Below are positions 36,517-45,499 of a stretch of DNA of 64,000 bases, piece by piece. Position 1 is the first letter of the stretch; each line of letters begins with the position of its first letter. The notes below the pieces were generated by a model. The model had not been told where the DNA came from and did not search any database. It saw only the letters and a program-made list of their open reading frames with translations. The stretch comes from Dethiobacter alkaliphilus. GTDB taxonomy: Bacteria; Bacillota; Dethiobacteria; DTU022; UBA8154. The position numbers and the translations under genes were made by a program. The stretch covers positions 100,138-164,137 of the forward strand of contig JAENYV010000008.1 of the NCBI GenBank assembly GCA_016841605.1, given 5' to 3'.

Positions 36517-36744
36517 GTGCAGCTAGATATAAGAAGGGACCTGCTGATAAAAATTATGGAGGAAAAAGGGTGGAGCAAAAAGAAGTTTGCCCGGGAATTG
36601 GAAATTGATTATTCATATTTTTACCGCATTCTGAAGGGTGAAAGAAATCCCGGAAGCAAGTTTATCAGCGGTTTTTTAAGGTTTTGTAAGAAAAACAATC
36701 TCTCTTTTGAGGACTTTATCTATATTAACTTGGCAAAGAAATAA
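36517..36744 (+). CDS. Small XRE-type DNA-binding protein
   Basis: A 75-residue protein made almost only of a helix-turn-helix domain (WSKKKFARELEIDYSYFYRI, residues 19-38). The start is GTG after AAGGAGG. It faces the other XRE gene across a shared operator region. Such pairs often repress each other, but nothing in the sequence shows the target. Confidence 0.82.
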   Translation: MQLDIRRDLLIKIMEEKGWSKKKFARELEIDYSYFYRILKGERNPGSKFISGFLRFCKKNNLSFEDFIYINLAKK

Positions 36745-36813
36745 AATAAGATTATGATAGAAATAACCTTAATTATTACTTGATCATTAATGCTGACAGG
36801 AGGAAGGGAACCG

Positions 36814-37596
36814 GTGAAAGAAGAAGAAATTAAAATTCAAGTTGATAATCTGACTCTGCGAGGCCGGGCCTACTGGCCGGAGGATATTTGTTGCCCGGGA
36901 AAAAGCAGGCCTTTCTTGATTCTCTGTCATGGTATTCCCCGGGCGGGAGCAGTTTCAGAAAAAAATGCCGAGAGTGAAGAAGAGGACGGCGGTTATCCGG
37001 CCCTGGCCCGTCTATGTGCGAGCCGTGGTATGCCGGTTTTCCATTTTAATTTTCGGGGGGCGGGAGAGAGCGAAGGAGACTTTGATTTGCTGGGATGGAC
37101 CCGGGATCTGACCGCGTTCCTGGATTACTGGGAAAAAAGGGGAGCAGAACGCGGTTTTTCCCTCTGGGGTTTCAGCGCGGGAGCAGCGGTATCAGCTTAT
37201 GTAGCTTCCATAGATGCGCGAGTTCAAAAATTGCTTCTCGCCGCCTGTCCGGCAAGTTTTCGGGAACTGTTTCCGCCGGAGGGACTGGACCAGCTTATCC
37301 TCCGTTTCCGTAAGACGGGGATAATTCATAACACGGCTTTTCCTTCCGATCCCGAGCAGTGGCTGGAGAATATTTATGCGGTTGAACCCCTTGAGTGCAT
37401 AGCTTTTCTTACTCCCAGACCTTTGCTCCTAGTGCATGGGACAGGTGACGAACTAATCCCTTTCAGTCATGCTTTCAGGTTATACCGCCGGGCGGGCCAG
37501 GGAAGGCAACTAATAATTCTGCCCGGCGCGCCTCACCAGTTGCGCAGGGAGAAGAAGGCCGTGGAAATTTGTCTGCACTGGTTGGAGACAGAGTAG
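36814..37596 (+). CDS. Alpha/beta hydrolase
   Basis: A 260-residue serine hydrolase. The oxyanion segment FLILCHGIPR (about residue 33), the nucleophile WGFSAGAAVS (about residue 120), an acid in GTGDELIPFSHA and the His in GAPHQLRRE make the triad. GTG at 36814 is chosen because AGGAGG is ten bases upstream. The closest general class is S33/dienelactone hydrolase-like. The substrate is unknown. Confidence 0.87.
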   Translation: MKEEEIKIQVDNLTLRGRAYWPEDICCPGKSRPFLILCHGIPRAGAVSEKNAESEEEDGGYPALARLCASRGMPVFHFNFRGAGESEGDFDLLGWTRDLTAFLDYWEKRGAERGFSLWGFSAGAAVSAYVASIDARVQKLLLAACPASFRELFPPEGLDQLILRFRKTGIIHNTAFPSDPEQWLENIYAVEPLECIAFLTPRPLLLVHGTGDELIPFSHAFRLYRRAGQGRQLIILPGAPHQLRREKKAVEICLHWLETE

Positions 37597-37659
37597 AGAA
37601 AGCCGAAAGTTAAAAGTCAAGAGTTGAAAGTCGAGAATCAAAAGCCGTTAGAGTCCATT

Positions 37660-38259
37660 TTACCCGGGGAAAAAGTTGTTTTCCCAGAAAGAATGCTTAA
37701 GACTTTGTCCGTCCAAAGCAGCGATACAGGATTCAGTAAGAAGATCCAGCCGGCTGAACAAGGAGAGAGTTTGCGCTTTCCCTTCTTTTTTACCGGCCAG
37801 TGGTCCAAAGGGGACGAAATATATGCCCTGAATCTCCAGGAGAAGAGAGATATCACTCAAAGGGGGATGGGGATCTTTCTCCAGGAGTGGTGCCACGACC
37901 AGAGGGAGGCCGTTATAGTCCCGCGGGATTATTTCCGTTAATATGCTCAATTGTGTCCCTGTGCAAGGGATAAAAACGAGCAAATCAAAGAAAGGCTCTT
38001 CTTCTGTCCCCGGACCGGTTTTATCCAGGTGCTTTTCCGAGTTCTGTCCCTTTCTTTTCTCCGTCACAGTCTGGAAGATTGCTAATTTGTGGAAAAGAGC
38101 CGGGAAACTTTTTGTTTCCTGTTCTTTGTTTTCCCCCAGTAAAATTATGAGGACTTCTGCCCCTTCAAAAATCATGCGATTGATTTCATTTAAAATCCGG
38201 GTGTCGCTGAGTTGTTTAATTTTCAGCATCATACCCACTTTTTTACTTTGTAAACGCAT
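37660..38259 (-). CDS. Diverged DpaB-like protein (dipicolinate synthase B family)
   Basis: A 199-residue protein whose C-terminal half matches the dipicolinate synthase flavoprotein DpaB (SpoVFB): FIPCTGTQLSIL, LLEIQGIYFVPFG and the SRLDLLTESCIAALDGQSLK end. DpaB normally begins with a FMN-binding segment of the type IGFALTGSxC. Here the corresponding part is KKVGMMLKIKQLSDTR, which lacks the TGS motif, and the middle has an acidic/charged insertion. ATG at 38259 follows GGGAGGTG. It lies directly downstream of dapB, as dpa genes often do. It may be a degenerate paralogue or have taken another role. Confidence 0.65.
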   Translation of the reverse strand: MRLQSKKVGMMLKIKQLSDTRILNEINRMIFEGAEVLIILLGENKEQETKSFPALFHKLAIFQTVTEKRKGQNSEKHLDKTGPGTEEEPFFDLLVFIPCTGTQLSILTEIIPRDYNGLPLVVAPLLEKDPHPPLSDISLLLEIQGIYFVPFGPLAGKKEGKAQTLSLFSRLDLLTESCIAALDGQSLKHSFWENNFFPG

Positions 38260-38334
38260 TGTAGAAACACCTCCCGGTGCTAATCTATGGTATGCTTCAA
38301 CCGGGGAAGGTGCCAATGAAAAAACTAAGCAATA

Positions 38335-39138
38335 TTAAAGATCGAGGAGATTTTCCAAACCGTAAACCATTCCCCGGAAACCGGTAATTTTTTTAATTGC
38401 CAAAATAACTCCGGGCATAAATGATTTACGGTCGTAAGAATCATGGCGGATGCTCAGTGTTTGCCCCAATCCGCCGAATAGAACCTCCTGGTGGGCGATG
38501 AGTCCTTCCAGCCTGACACTATGGATGTGAACATTTTCCGCTGTTGCGCCTCTTGCCCCGGGCAGTTTTAAAAGCTCATCCCGTTTCCGGGGTTCTGCCC
38601 CGCGACCTGCAGCGATCATTTCGGCAGTCTTTAATGCTGTTCCCGAAGGAGCGTCAATCTTCTGATCATGGTGCAGTTCAATAATCTCGGCCTGATTTAA
38701 ATAGCGGGCAGCCAGGGAGGCAAATTTCATCATCAGAACTGCTCCGAGAGCAAAATTAGGAGCAATTACGGCGCTTAAACCTGCTTGCTCAACCCATTCA
38801 TTAATAAGTTTCAGATCGACCTGAGTAATCCCGGTGGTTCCCACAATGGGGCGAATCCCGCAATTCAAAGAGAGCTGAATATTGTTCATCACAGCCATAG
38901 GAGTCGTGAAATCCACGATAACCTGGGTTTTCCCCTCTGCCAAGACCTCCCGGTTTAATTCCTGAATTAAAATTCCCAATTTTTGCTTTCCCAGTACCTC
39001 GCCAATATCTTCTCCATGGCCATGGAGATCAAAAGCACCCGCCAGTTCGAGCCCTTCTTCCTCCAGAATAGCTCGACAAACTTCTCGTCCCATTCGTCCA
39101 TAAGATCCGTTAACGGCAACGTTAATTTTTTCCACCAC
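38335..39138 (-). CDS. dapB: 4-hydroxy-tetrahydrodipicolinate reductase
   Basis: A 267-residue DapB, the second enzyme of the lysine/diaminopimelate route. The nucleotide-binding GSYGRMGREVCRAI is at residues 10-23, VDFTTPMAVMNN near 85, and the catalytic ELHHDQKIDAPSGTAL near 150. It uses NAD(P)H. It heads an operon with the DpaB-like gene, 75 bases downstream. Dihydrodipicolinate is the common precursor for cell-wall DAP and for spore dipicolinic acid. Confidence 0.96.
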   Translation of the reverse strand: MVEKINVAVNGSYGRMGREVCRAILEEEGLELAGAFDLHGHGEDIGEVLGKQKLGILIQELNREVLAEGKTQVIVDFTTPMAVMNNIQLSLNCGIRPIVGTTGITQVDLKLINEWVEQAGLSAVIAPNFALGAVLMMKFASLAARYLNQAEIIELHHDQKIDAPSGTALKTAEMIAAGRGAEPRKRDELLKLPGARGATAENVHIHSVRLEGLIAHQEVLFGGLGQTLSIRHDSYDRKSFMPGVILAIKKITGFRGMVYGLENLLDL

Positions 39139-39266
39139 GAATACCCCCTGTTTTCAACTGCGCTTCTTTAACTCTTTCGATTGTCCTAGAAAAACCAGAA
39201 GATGTCAAGAATTCATCTGCCTTTGACGGGGAAACTTAAGATTATAGAGGAAAAGGGGGTACATAG

Positions 39267-40304
39267 ATGGTTTTAAAAATTGGAATTAACGGTTTTGGCC
39301 GCATCGGGCGCTTAACATTCCGCGCTCTTTTGGAAAAAGGGGGTGCCGAAGTGGTAGCCATAAACGATCTCGGCGATACAAAGACGCTTGCCCACCTGTT
39401 AAATTACGATTCCCTTTATGGAAAACTTCCTTTTGAAGTTAAGGCGGAAGAGAAGATGCTTAGAGTTAACGGGAGAGTTATCCGGACAATGCAGGAGAAA
39501 GAGCCGGAAAAAATTTCCTGGGGGGAGCTTGGCGTGGAGACTATTATAGAGTCCACGGGGCATTTCCGCAGCCGGGAGGAAGCATCACGCCATTTAAAGG
39601 GAGGGGCATCGCGGGTTATCGTTACCGCGCCGATGAAAGATCCCGATATAACGATTGTTATGGGTGTCAATCAGGAACAATTTAAACCGGCTAAGCACAA
39701 AGTTGTCTCCAACGCTTCGTGCACAACGAATGCACTGGCGCCTGTTGTCAAAGTACTGCACGATTCTTTCGGGATAAAAAAGGGATTTATCAATACCACC
39801 CATGCTTACACCAACGATCAGAGTCTGCTCGACTTTCCGCACAGTGACCTGCGCCGTGCCAGAGCTGCTTTTCTTTCCTTGATTCCCACTTCTACGGGAG
39901 CGGCACGGGCAATTGGGGATGTAATTCCTGAATTAAAGGGACGAATTGACGGTTTTGCTGTGCGTGTTCCCACGCCGACTGTTTCTCTCCTGGATATTGT
40001 CGTCTTGTTGGAGAGGGACACGACGACGGAGGAGGTTAATGAAGCGCTGCAACAAGGTGCGGATGAAGTGCCGGAAGTCCTGTCGTTCAGCATGGAGCCG
40101 CTGGTTTCGGCAGATTATCGTCGCAGTCCTTATTCCAGTGTTATTGATGGACTTAGCACCATGGTAACCGGAGATAATCTGGCCAGGGTTGTCACCTGGT
40201 ACGATAATGAGTGGAGCTATTCCTGCAGAGTTGTTGATCTTGCCCTTTATATGGGAAAGAGAGAGAGAGAAGAAAAAGAAGCAGTTCTGGCCGGGCGGAC
40301 TTAA
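39267..40304 (+). CDS. gap: Glyceraldehyde-3-phosphate dehydrogenase
   Basis: A 345-residue class I GAPDH. GINGFGRIGRLTFRAL is the NAD-binding start, and SNASCTTNALAPV has the catalytic Cys (about residue 153). The end of the active-site region is TWYDNEWSYSCRV. Monocistronic, with a clear terminator downstream. GGGGG precedes ATG. Confidence 0.97.
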   Translation: MVLKIGINGFGRIGRLTFRALLEKGGAEVVAINDLGDTKTLAHLLNYDSLYGKLPFEVKAEEKMLRVNGRVIRTMQEKEPEKISWGELGVETIIESTGHFRSREEASRHLKGGASRVIVTAPMKDPDITIVMGVNQEQFKPAKHKVVSNASCTTNALAPVVKVLHDSFGIKKGFINTTHAYTNDQSLLDFPHSDLRRARAAFLSLIPTSTGAARAIGDVIPELKGRIDGFAVRVPTPTVSLLDIVVLLERDTTTEEVNEALQQGADEVPEVLSFSMEPLVSADYRRSPYSSVIDGLSTMVTGDNLARVVTWYDNEWSYSCRVVDLALYMGKREREEKEAVLAGRT

Positions 40305-40343
40305 AAGCCGCTTATCTTCCTTTAACAAAATTATATGCGGAAT

Positions 40344-40368
40344 CCGGCGTATTTCGCCGGTTTTTTTT
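40344..40368 (+). terminator. Intrinsic terminator after gap
   Basis: CCGGCG (40344-40349) and CGCCGG (40355-40360) with a TATTT loop, followed by eight Ts. Confidence 0.9.
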
Positions 40369-40409
40369 ACGTTTATTTTCCGTTCCCCCTTTATTTTTAG
40401 ATTTATTAA

Positions 40410-40417
40410 GACGATAA
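40410..40417 (+). promoter_or_regulatory. Possible SigD -10 element for flgM
   Basis: GACGATAA equals the -10 element before csrA at 55009. The -35 position (TTTA at 40390-40393) is poor compared with TAAA. flgM is under SigD control in other Firmicutes. Confidence 0.4.
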
Positions 40418-40481
40418 GATTTATAGATGATTAAAACACTCTCCAAGTTTGAGATATTTTGTGCAGGCGAAGGTGGAAAAA

Positions 40482-40775
40482 ATGAAAGTAAATCGACCCG
40501 AGATTATGTCTTTAATTAACAAAATTTACAAGCAGGAATATGCGGGGGAAAAGACCCGCTCTGTTCCGTCCGGCAACAGCAGAAAGGACAGGGTTGAGTT
40601 TTCCGCTACTATGGAGTCGATGAAAAAAGAACTGGCCCGTCTGGATGAGATGGACGCCGCCCGGACGGAAAAGCTCAGTCAGCTTACCCGCCGGATTGAA
40701 GCGGGAGAGTACGAGGTGGACGCCCGGGAACTGGCTGATATTCTTGCAGGGATAATCAGGGAAGGCCGTTTTTAA
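40482..40775 (+). CDS. flgM: Anti-sigma factor FlgM
   Basis: A 97-residue FlgM, which holds SigD (sigma-28) inactive until the hook is complete. The C-terminal region KDRVEFSATMESMKKELARL to EVDARELADILAGII is the sigma-binding part of the family. ATG at 40482 follows AAGGTGG; an upstream in-frame start at 40449 has no such site. It opens the filament operon flgM-flgN-flgK-flgL-fliW, the standard order in Firmicutes. Confidence 0.92.
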   Translation: MKVNRPEIMSLINKIYKQEYAGEKTRSVPSGNSRKDRVEFSATMESMKKELARLDEMDAARTEKLSQLTRRIEAGEYEVDARELADILAGIIREGRF

Positions 40776-40854
40776 GCATATAAAAACCAATATTTACAAG
40801 GAGGTGCCCTGGTTTTCCGGAAGGTAAGTTAGATCCGGGGAAGCCGGGATTTTT

Positions 40855-41325
40855 ATGGTTGATGGAGCAATTTTGGAGGATATACTGCAAAAAGAAGGCG
40901 GTCTTTTGGAGCAGATGATTGGTCTGGAAGAGGAAACCCAGTATCTGCTTGTACGGGGTGATGCCGGAAAGCTTAAGCTGTTGAATACGGAGAAAGAAAA
41001 ACTGGTTCTCCATATGGCAGAGCTGGAGGAGCAGCGTAAAAAGTTATTTTCTTCCGGGATTACCCTGGAAGAATACCTGGTTGCGGAAGAACCGCAAAAC
41101 CGGCGGGAGTTGGAAGATGTGCGCAAGCTTTTATTGCAGCTGCATGCTTCTTTGCAAAAAAAACTTAAAATAAACCGCTACCTGTTGCGGCATAACTTGC
41201 AATTTACTCGTCTGGCTCTAAACTTCCTCTTCCCGGGGGAAAAAAATGCCGCTCTTTATGCCTCCAGTGGAAGAAAAAATGAACGGAAAGTATTTCCTGC
41301 AGGCCTTATTGACTCCAACGCTTAA
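40855..41325 (+). CDS. flgN: FlgN-like flagellar export chaperone
   Basis: A 156-residue, largely coiled-coil protein in the FlgN position between flgM and flgK. FlgN chaperones FlgK and FlgL to the export apparatus. Heptad-like regions are at about residues 10-65 and 85-125. No good ribosome site directly precedes the ATG; the strong AAGGAGGTG at 40798-40806 is about 50 bases upstream and an in-frame stop lies between. Initiation may be unusual. Confidence 0.8.
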   Translation: MVDGAILEDILQKEGGLLEQMIGLEEETQYLLVRGDAGKLKLLNTEKEKLVLHMAELEEQRKKLFSSGITLEEYLVAEEPQNRRELEDVRKLLLQLHASLQKKLKINRYLLRHNLQFTRLALNFLFPGEKNAALYASSGRKNERKVFPAGLIDSNA

Positions 41326-41410
41326 GGGAGAAGTTGAACCGGCACCTGAGCATAATGCTCAGGGATTTCGAAGGAGCGAAGAAGCCGGTTCTAAAAAGGA
41401 GGAGCCGAGA

Positions 41411-43597
41411 ATGAGCAGTACCTTTGGGAGTTTTGAGATAGGCCGTCGGGCCATCCATGTGATGCAAAAAGGAGCACAGGTTACAGGGCAGAATATTGCC
41501 AACGCCAACACAGAGGGGTATTCACGCCAGCTTATGAATTTGAAAGCCCTGGTTCCTCCTGCAGTTGCGGGTGTGGAAACCCCGCCGGGCTATGGGGTGG
41601 ATGTTTCAGCGATCAATCGCATCAAGAGCGAATTTTATAACGATCAGATCAGGCAATCTTTGACCGCGGAAAGTTACTGGAGCCAATTGGGAGAAACCCT
41701 GACAACGATTGAAGTAATCTTTCTGGAACCCGGGGAAACGGGAATTAATACTTACCTGGGTGAATTTTTTGATGCCTGGCAGGAAGTTAGTGTTAACCCG
41801 GAGGCAGAGGAGGGTTATGCTACACGGGTCAGCCTGGTAGAACAGGCGGAAACCCTTACGGGCGTAATCCAGGAAATGTATAACGGGATGGAAGATTTGA
41901 ACCGAGATCTGGAAAAAGAAATTGATAACAGTATTTCCGAAATCAATGTTCTATCCGAGGAGATTGCCGATTTAAATAAAAAAATTATTTTTCTCCGGAC
42001 AACGGGTAAAAATTCCAATGAACTTCTTGACGAGAGGGATCTCCGCTTGCAAGAGTTGAGTGAAATTATCGACATTACGGTCTGGGAGAAGTCCAACGGT
42101 GCTGTGGAAGTATTGGCCGGAGAGCGTATTCTTCTCCATGACGAAGTTTATTTCCCACTGGAAAAAGTAGTGAGCCTTAATGAAGCAACTCAGGAGATGG
42201 AAATTTCGCTTCAAAACAGTTTGGGATTCCAGTTGAATCTCCAGGGAGGGGAACTCCAGGGGGTAATGGAATCCTTTAATTCTGTCCTACCATTTTACAG
42301 GGCTGCCCTGGATGATTTGGTTTACAATTTGGTGCAGGAAGTTAATACTATTCACCGGGAGGGCTACGGCCTTGACGGGATTACAGGACTTAATTTTTTT
42401 GAGACCTGGGAAGAACCTATGCCCGGGGATATTATTATCGGAACCGATTCACTCGATTCGGAAGATTTGGTCCTTGGTGCGGACCCGCAAACCAATATTA
42501 CGGGAATATCTTTTTCTTCAGGAACTAAGGACAGCCAAAAACTTTTAAATGGGGATTACAGCATCGAAACAGCGCTCAATTATACCGAAGGTTCATCAGC
42601 TGAGATAATTTCATCATACAGTACTAACAACCAGGTGCTTGCCGGCGGAATTGGTGTGGCGGATGACAATGATCTTAATTCGTCTGTTCTTTTTGAGGTA
42701 ACCAAGCTTGATGGAGATCAAATTTACCTGCAGTACAGCTACACCCATACAAAAGTAAATACCGAAGGAGCGTTGGAAACCGTCGCAGGGGAAGGGGTAA
42801 AGATATTATCAGCCGGGGAACTCAACGAAGATATATCATTCGGTTCCGATGCCGACTGGACGCTGGAACTGGATCTTGAACTCGAAGATATTTTAAACTT
42901 TTCTGTTGGGGATAAATTTATTGTCCAGGTTGCGGCAGCAGGAGGAACCGGATCGGAGCATATTAAGCTTGCCGGCATTGCTGAAGAAGCAGCGAAAACT
43001 GTTTATGAAATAACTGCTCAAACCGGGGCCTTCGAAGGGGAACAGAAGTGGGAGTTCTTTCAGCTTGACGAGTTAACCGGGGAGCACCGGAAAGTAACTC
43101 TTCTTGTGGAGGTGAACGGCCTGATGAACGAATCGGTTGCCGCTTCTTTTGCCGTCGGACCATTTACACCGGAAAATATTAGGGAGTACATCTACCAGGC
43201 AGCTGCCAAATTTGAGGTGAACCCGTATCTTCTGGAAAATAAAGAGGCAGTTGCCGCGGCAAAAACCGCCGAAACTCCGGGTGACGGAACATGTGCCCTG
43301 GAGATTGCCCGCCTGCGGGAAAAGATCGTTGAAAAAATTGGAAATACAACTTTTGAAAATTTTTTCAGGGGCCTGATGGCCGACCTAGGTGTCCAGGGAA
43401 GAGAAGCCGAGCGCCTGGAGGCGAATATGCACGCTATTTATGAAAATATGTCGGAGCAGGCGGAAGCTGTGGCCGGGGTATCCCTGGACGATGAGATGCT
43501 CAACCTGGTCCAGTATCAACAAGCTTATAACGCGGCAGCACAATTCTTAAGTATTTTTGATGAGATGCTGGAGACTTTAATAAACGAAATAAGGTAG
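41411..43597 (+). CDS. flgK: Flagellar hook-associated protein 1 (large)
   Basis: A 728-residue FlgK, the first hook-filament junction protein. The N-terminus GAQVTGQNIANANTEGYSRQ (residues 22-41) and the C-terminus NLVQYQQAYNAAAQFLSIFD are typical. The family usually has 450-650 residues; the extra length is a central beta-rich insertion (about 300-620). ATG at 41411 follows AAGGAGG. The site lies in a weak hairpin (GGTTC/GAGCC). Confidence 0.95.
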   Translation: MSSTFGSFEIGRRAIHVMQKGAQVTGQNIANANTEGYSRQLMNLKALVPPAVAGVETPPGYGVDVSAINRIKSEFYNDQIRQSLTAESYWSQLGETLTTIEVIFLEPGETGINTYLGEFFDAWQEVSVNPEAEEGYATRVSLVEQAETLTGVIQEMYNGMEDLNRDLEKEIDNSISEINVLSEEIADLNKKIIFLRTTGKNSNELLDERDLRLQELSEIIDITVWEKSNGAVEVLAGERILLHDEVYFPLEKVVSLNEATQEMEISLQNSLGFQLNLQGGELQGVMESFNSVLPFYRAALDDLVYNLVQEVNTIHREGYGLDGITGLNFFETWEEPMPGDIIIGTDSLDSEDLVLGADPQTNITGISFSSGTKDSQKLLNGDYSIETALNYTEGSSAEIISSYSTNNQVLAGGIGVADDNDLNSSVLFEVTKLDGDQIYLQYSYTHTKVNTEGALETVAGEGVKILSAGELNEDISFGSDADWTLELDLELEDILNFSVGDKFIVQVAAAGGTGSEHIKLAGIAEEAAKTVYEITAQTGAFEGEQKWEFFQLDELTGEHRKVTLLVEVNGLMNESVAASFAVGPFTPENIREYIYQAAAKFEVNPYLLENKEAVAAAKTAETPGDGTCALEIARLREKIVEKIGNTTFENFFRGLMADLGVQGREAERLEANMHAIYENMSEQAEAVAGVSLDDEMLNLVQYQQAYNAAAQFLSIFDEMLETLINEIR

Positions 43598-43612
43598 AAG
43601 GGAGGCCTTACG

Positions 43613-45481
43613 ATGCGTGTTACCCACCGCATGCTGGCCCAATCGGTCACGCGTAATCTGCAGCGCAATCTACGTTCACTGAATAAACGGTCCAACCAGC
43701 TTTCTACCGGGCGTGTTTTCACCAGTCCTTCGGAAGACCCTGTCGGAACCTATAAAGTTATGAAAATATCGGGGACCGGCCTTGCCCGCAACGAACAGTA
43801 TGTCCGCAATATCGGAGAAGGGATTTCCTGGCTGACCATGACGGATGATGCTTTGTCCGAAGCTATTGATTCCGTCCAGAGATTACGGGAATTGGCGGTT
43901 TACAGTGCCAACGGCATTCATACTGAAGAAGAACGTCAGGCTATCGTTCCCGAAGTAACACAGCTTCTGGAGCACCTGATCTCCATTGCAAATACGGAGT
44001 TGACAGGCCTGTATATTTTTGGCGGAGGCCAAACCCAGGAACCGCCGTACAAAATAGCCGGCTCTCAAGGAGAAATTCTTAACTCCTGGCTCAACGAAAA
44101 TTCTGGTCTGGTCGGCGGTCAAAGCAGTATCGGGATAGAAATGGACAACCTGGCGGGTGGTAACTACGCAGTGAGCACTGCCGTCTTAAGTGCGGAGGAA
44201 CTGAGTTATGACCCTGATGCAGGAGGCGTTGACGCCACTGTAGTCGCCGAGTTTCTGAATGGTGACCGGGCCGGTTTTTTCGGTACAGATGATATTTCCA
44301 TCAGTACCGCGGGCAGTTCCGACGATTTAAGCGGCTCCCTGGCTTTGGAAGTAGTGGAGGATATGCGTTACCAGGACCTTTCCGAGGAACAGCAGGCAGC
44401 AATTACAGGAGAGGAAGACGACCGCATTATTCGGCTGGGAGCGCGTTATTATCTTTATGACCTGGAAGGAAAAGAGTATGAAGGGGCAGTTGGCTTTAAT
44501 GCCGGCGAGGATATTTACCTTAATTTAAACAGTTTACAGACGGGAGACGGGCAGATCTCCCTGAATATCAACCATGATGGTACTGAGAAAGCAATAAATT
44601 TGCAGATCGCTACGCCGGAGAGTTTGACTTTTGAACAGGATACCTCCCTGGAAGGAGACAAACTGGTCCTGCAGCTTCAAGCATCGGCCCCCTTTGTTTC
44701 CGATTCCGACAGCGATATTTATAACCGTTTTACCCTTCACAAGGATTACGGGAGTGCGGACGAAAACGGCCGGCCTTCGACCGGAATTCACCTGGACTGG
44801 TATTTTAATTCTGGGGCACTTGACTCAACACTCCCGCAGGAAACCAATACTATTAACCTGAAATTTTTTGATATTGACAGGACAACCGGAGAACTGTTTA
44901 CCAGCACCATTGCACCGACGTTTTCCCAATTTGCTGATGCGGACACCAAAGATGTCTGCTGGGAGGCGGATATTCTGCAGGACGGCGTTCCGGACGGATA
45001 CTTTTCCGAACGTCCTGCCGCTGTTTTTACCTTTCTCCCCGCGGGAGAGCCCTATTATGTTGGTGACAGCACGAAAAGGGTAGTAGAGATTTCCTCTCAG
45101 ATTGTTGTACCGACCAGTATTACCGGTGCGGAAGCCTTTGGGGGCGATGAGCTTTTCCAGGCTGTTCTGAAGATGGAAAATGCCCTGTTGAGCAATGATC
45201 AGTTTGCCCTGGGAGATGCTGTCCTTAACGACTTGCAAAATAACCTTGACCGCTTATTAAAATGCCGTTCTGAAGTTGGAGCGAGGATGGAGCGTTTGCT
45301 TGTCACGGAAGATAAAATTGAAAGTGAACAGATTTATCTGCGAGAACTGCGCAGTCAAGTGGAGGATATCGATATGGCTGAGGCGATTACCGAGTTTATG
45401 ATGCAGGAAAACGCGTACCAGGCTGCCCTTTCCACAGGAGCCCGGATCATTTACCCCAGCCTGATCGATTTCCTGCGGTAA
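43613..45481 (+). CDS. flgL: Flagellar hook-associated protein 3, about twice normal size
   Basis: A 622-residue FlgL. The N-terminal 150 residues (MRVTHRMLAQSVTRNLQRNL; SSGR-like LSTGRVFTSPSEDP) and the C-terminal 110 (VGARMERLLVTEDKIESEQI to YQAALSTGARI) are conserved. FlgL in Firmicutes usually has about 300 residues, so about 300 residues are inserted in the middle (about 180-500), acidic and beta-rich. The enlargement parallels that of FlgK and of the two flagellins. The ribosome site GGGAGG lies in the loop of a TAAGG/CCTTA hairpin (43590-43610). Confidence 0.93.
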   Translation: MRVTHRMLAQSVTRNLQRNLRSLNKRSNQLSTGRVFTSPSEDPVGTYKVMKISGTGLARNEQYVRNIGEGISWLTMTDDALSEAIDSVQRLRELAVYSANGIHTEEERQAIVPEVTQLLEHLISIANTELTGLYIFGGGQTQEPPYKIAGSQGEILNSWLNENSGLVGGQSSIGIEMDNLAGGNYAVSTAVLSAEELSYDPDAGGVDATVVAEFLNGDRAGFFGTDDISISTAGSSDDLSGSLALEVVEDMRYQDLSEEQQAAITGEEDDRIIRLGARYYLYDLEGKEYEGAVGFNAGEDIYLNLNSLQTGDGQISLNINHDGTEKAINLQIATPESLTFEQDTSLEGDKLVLQLQASAPFVSDSDSDIYNRFTLHKDYGSADENGRPSTGIHLDWYFNSGALDSTLPQETNTINLKFFDIDRTTGELFTSTIAPTFSQFADADTKDVCWEADILQDGVPDGYFSERPAAVFTFLPAGEPYYVGDSTKRVVEISSQIVVPTSITGAEAFGGDELFQAVLKMENALLSNDQFALGDAVLNDLQNNLDRLLKCRSEVGARMERLLVTEDKIESEQIYLRELRSQVEDIDMAEAITEFMMQENAYQAALSTGARIIYPSLIDFLR

Positions 45482-45499
45482 AAAGGACGGAAATAGCTT

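Noticed and set aside
36337-36744. Prophage or integrative element, because of two divergent XRE regulators
   Set aside because: No integrase, excisionase, terminase, structural genes or att-like repeats are nearby.
40798-40830. A tiny ORF after the strong AAGGAGGTG site before flgN
   Set aside because: Only about seven codons from GTG to stop, no counterpart elsewhere; more likely a leftover or leader site than a gene.
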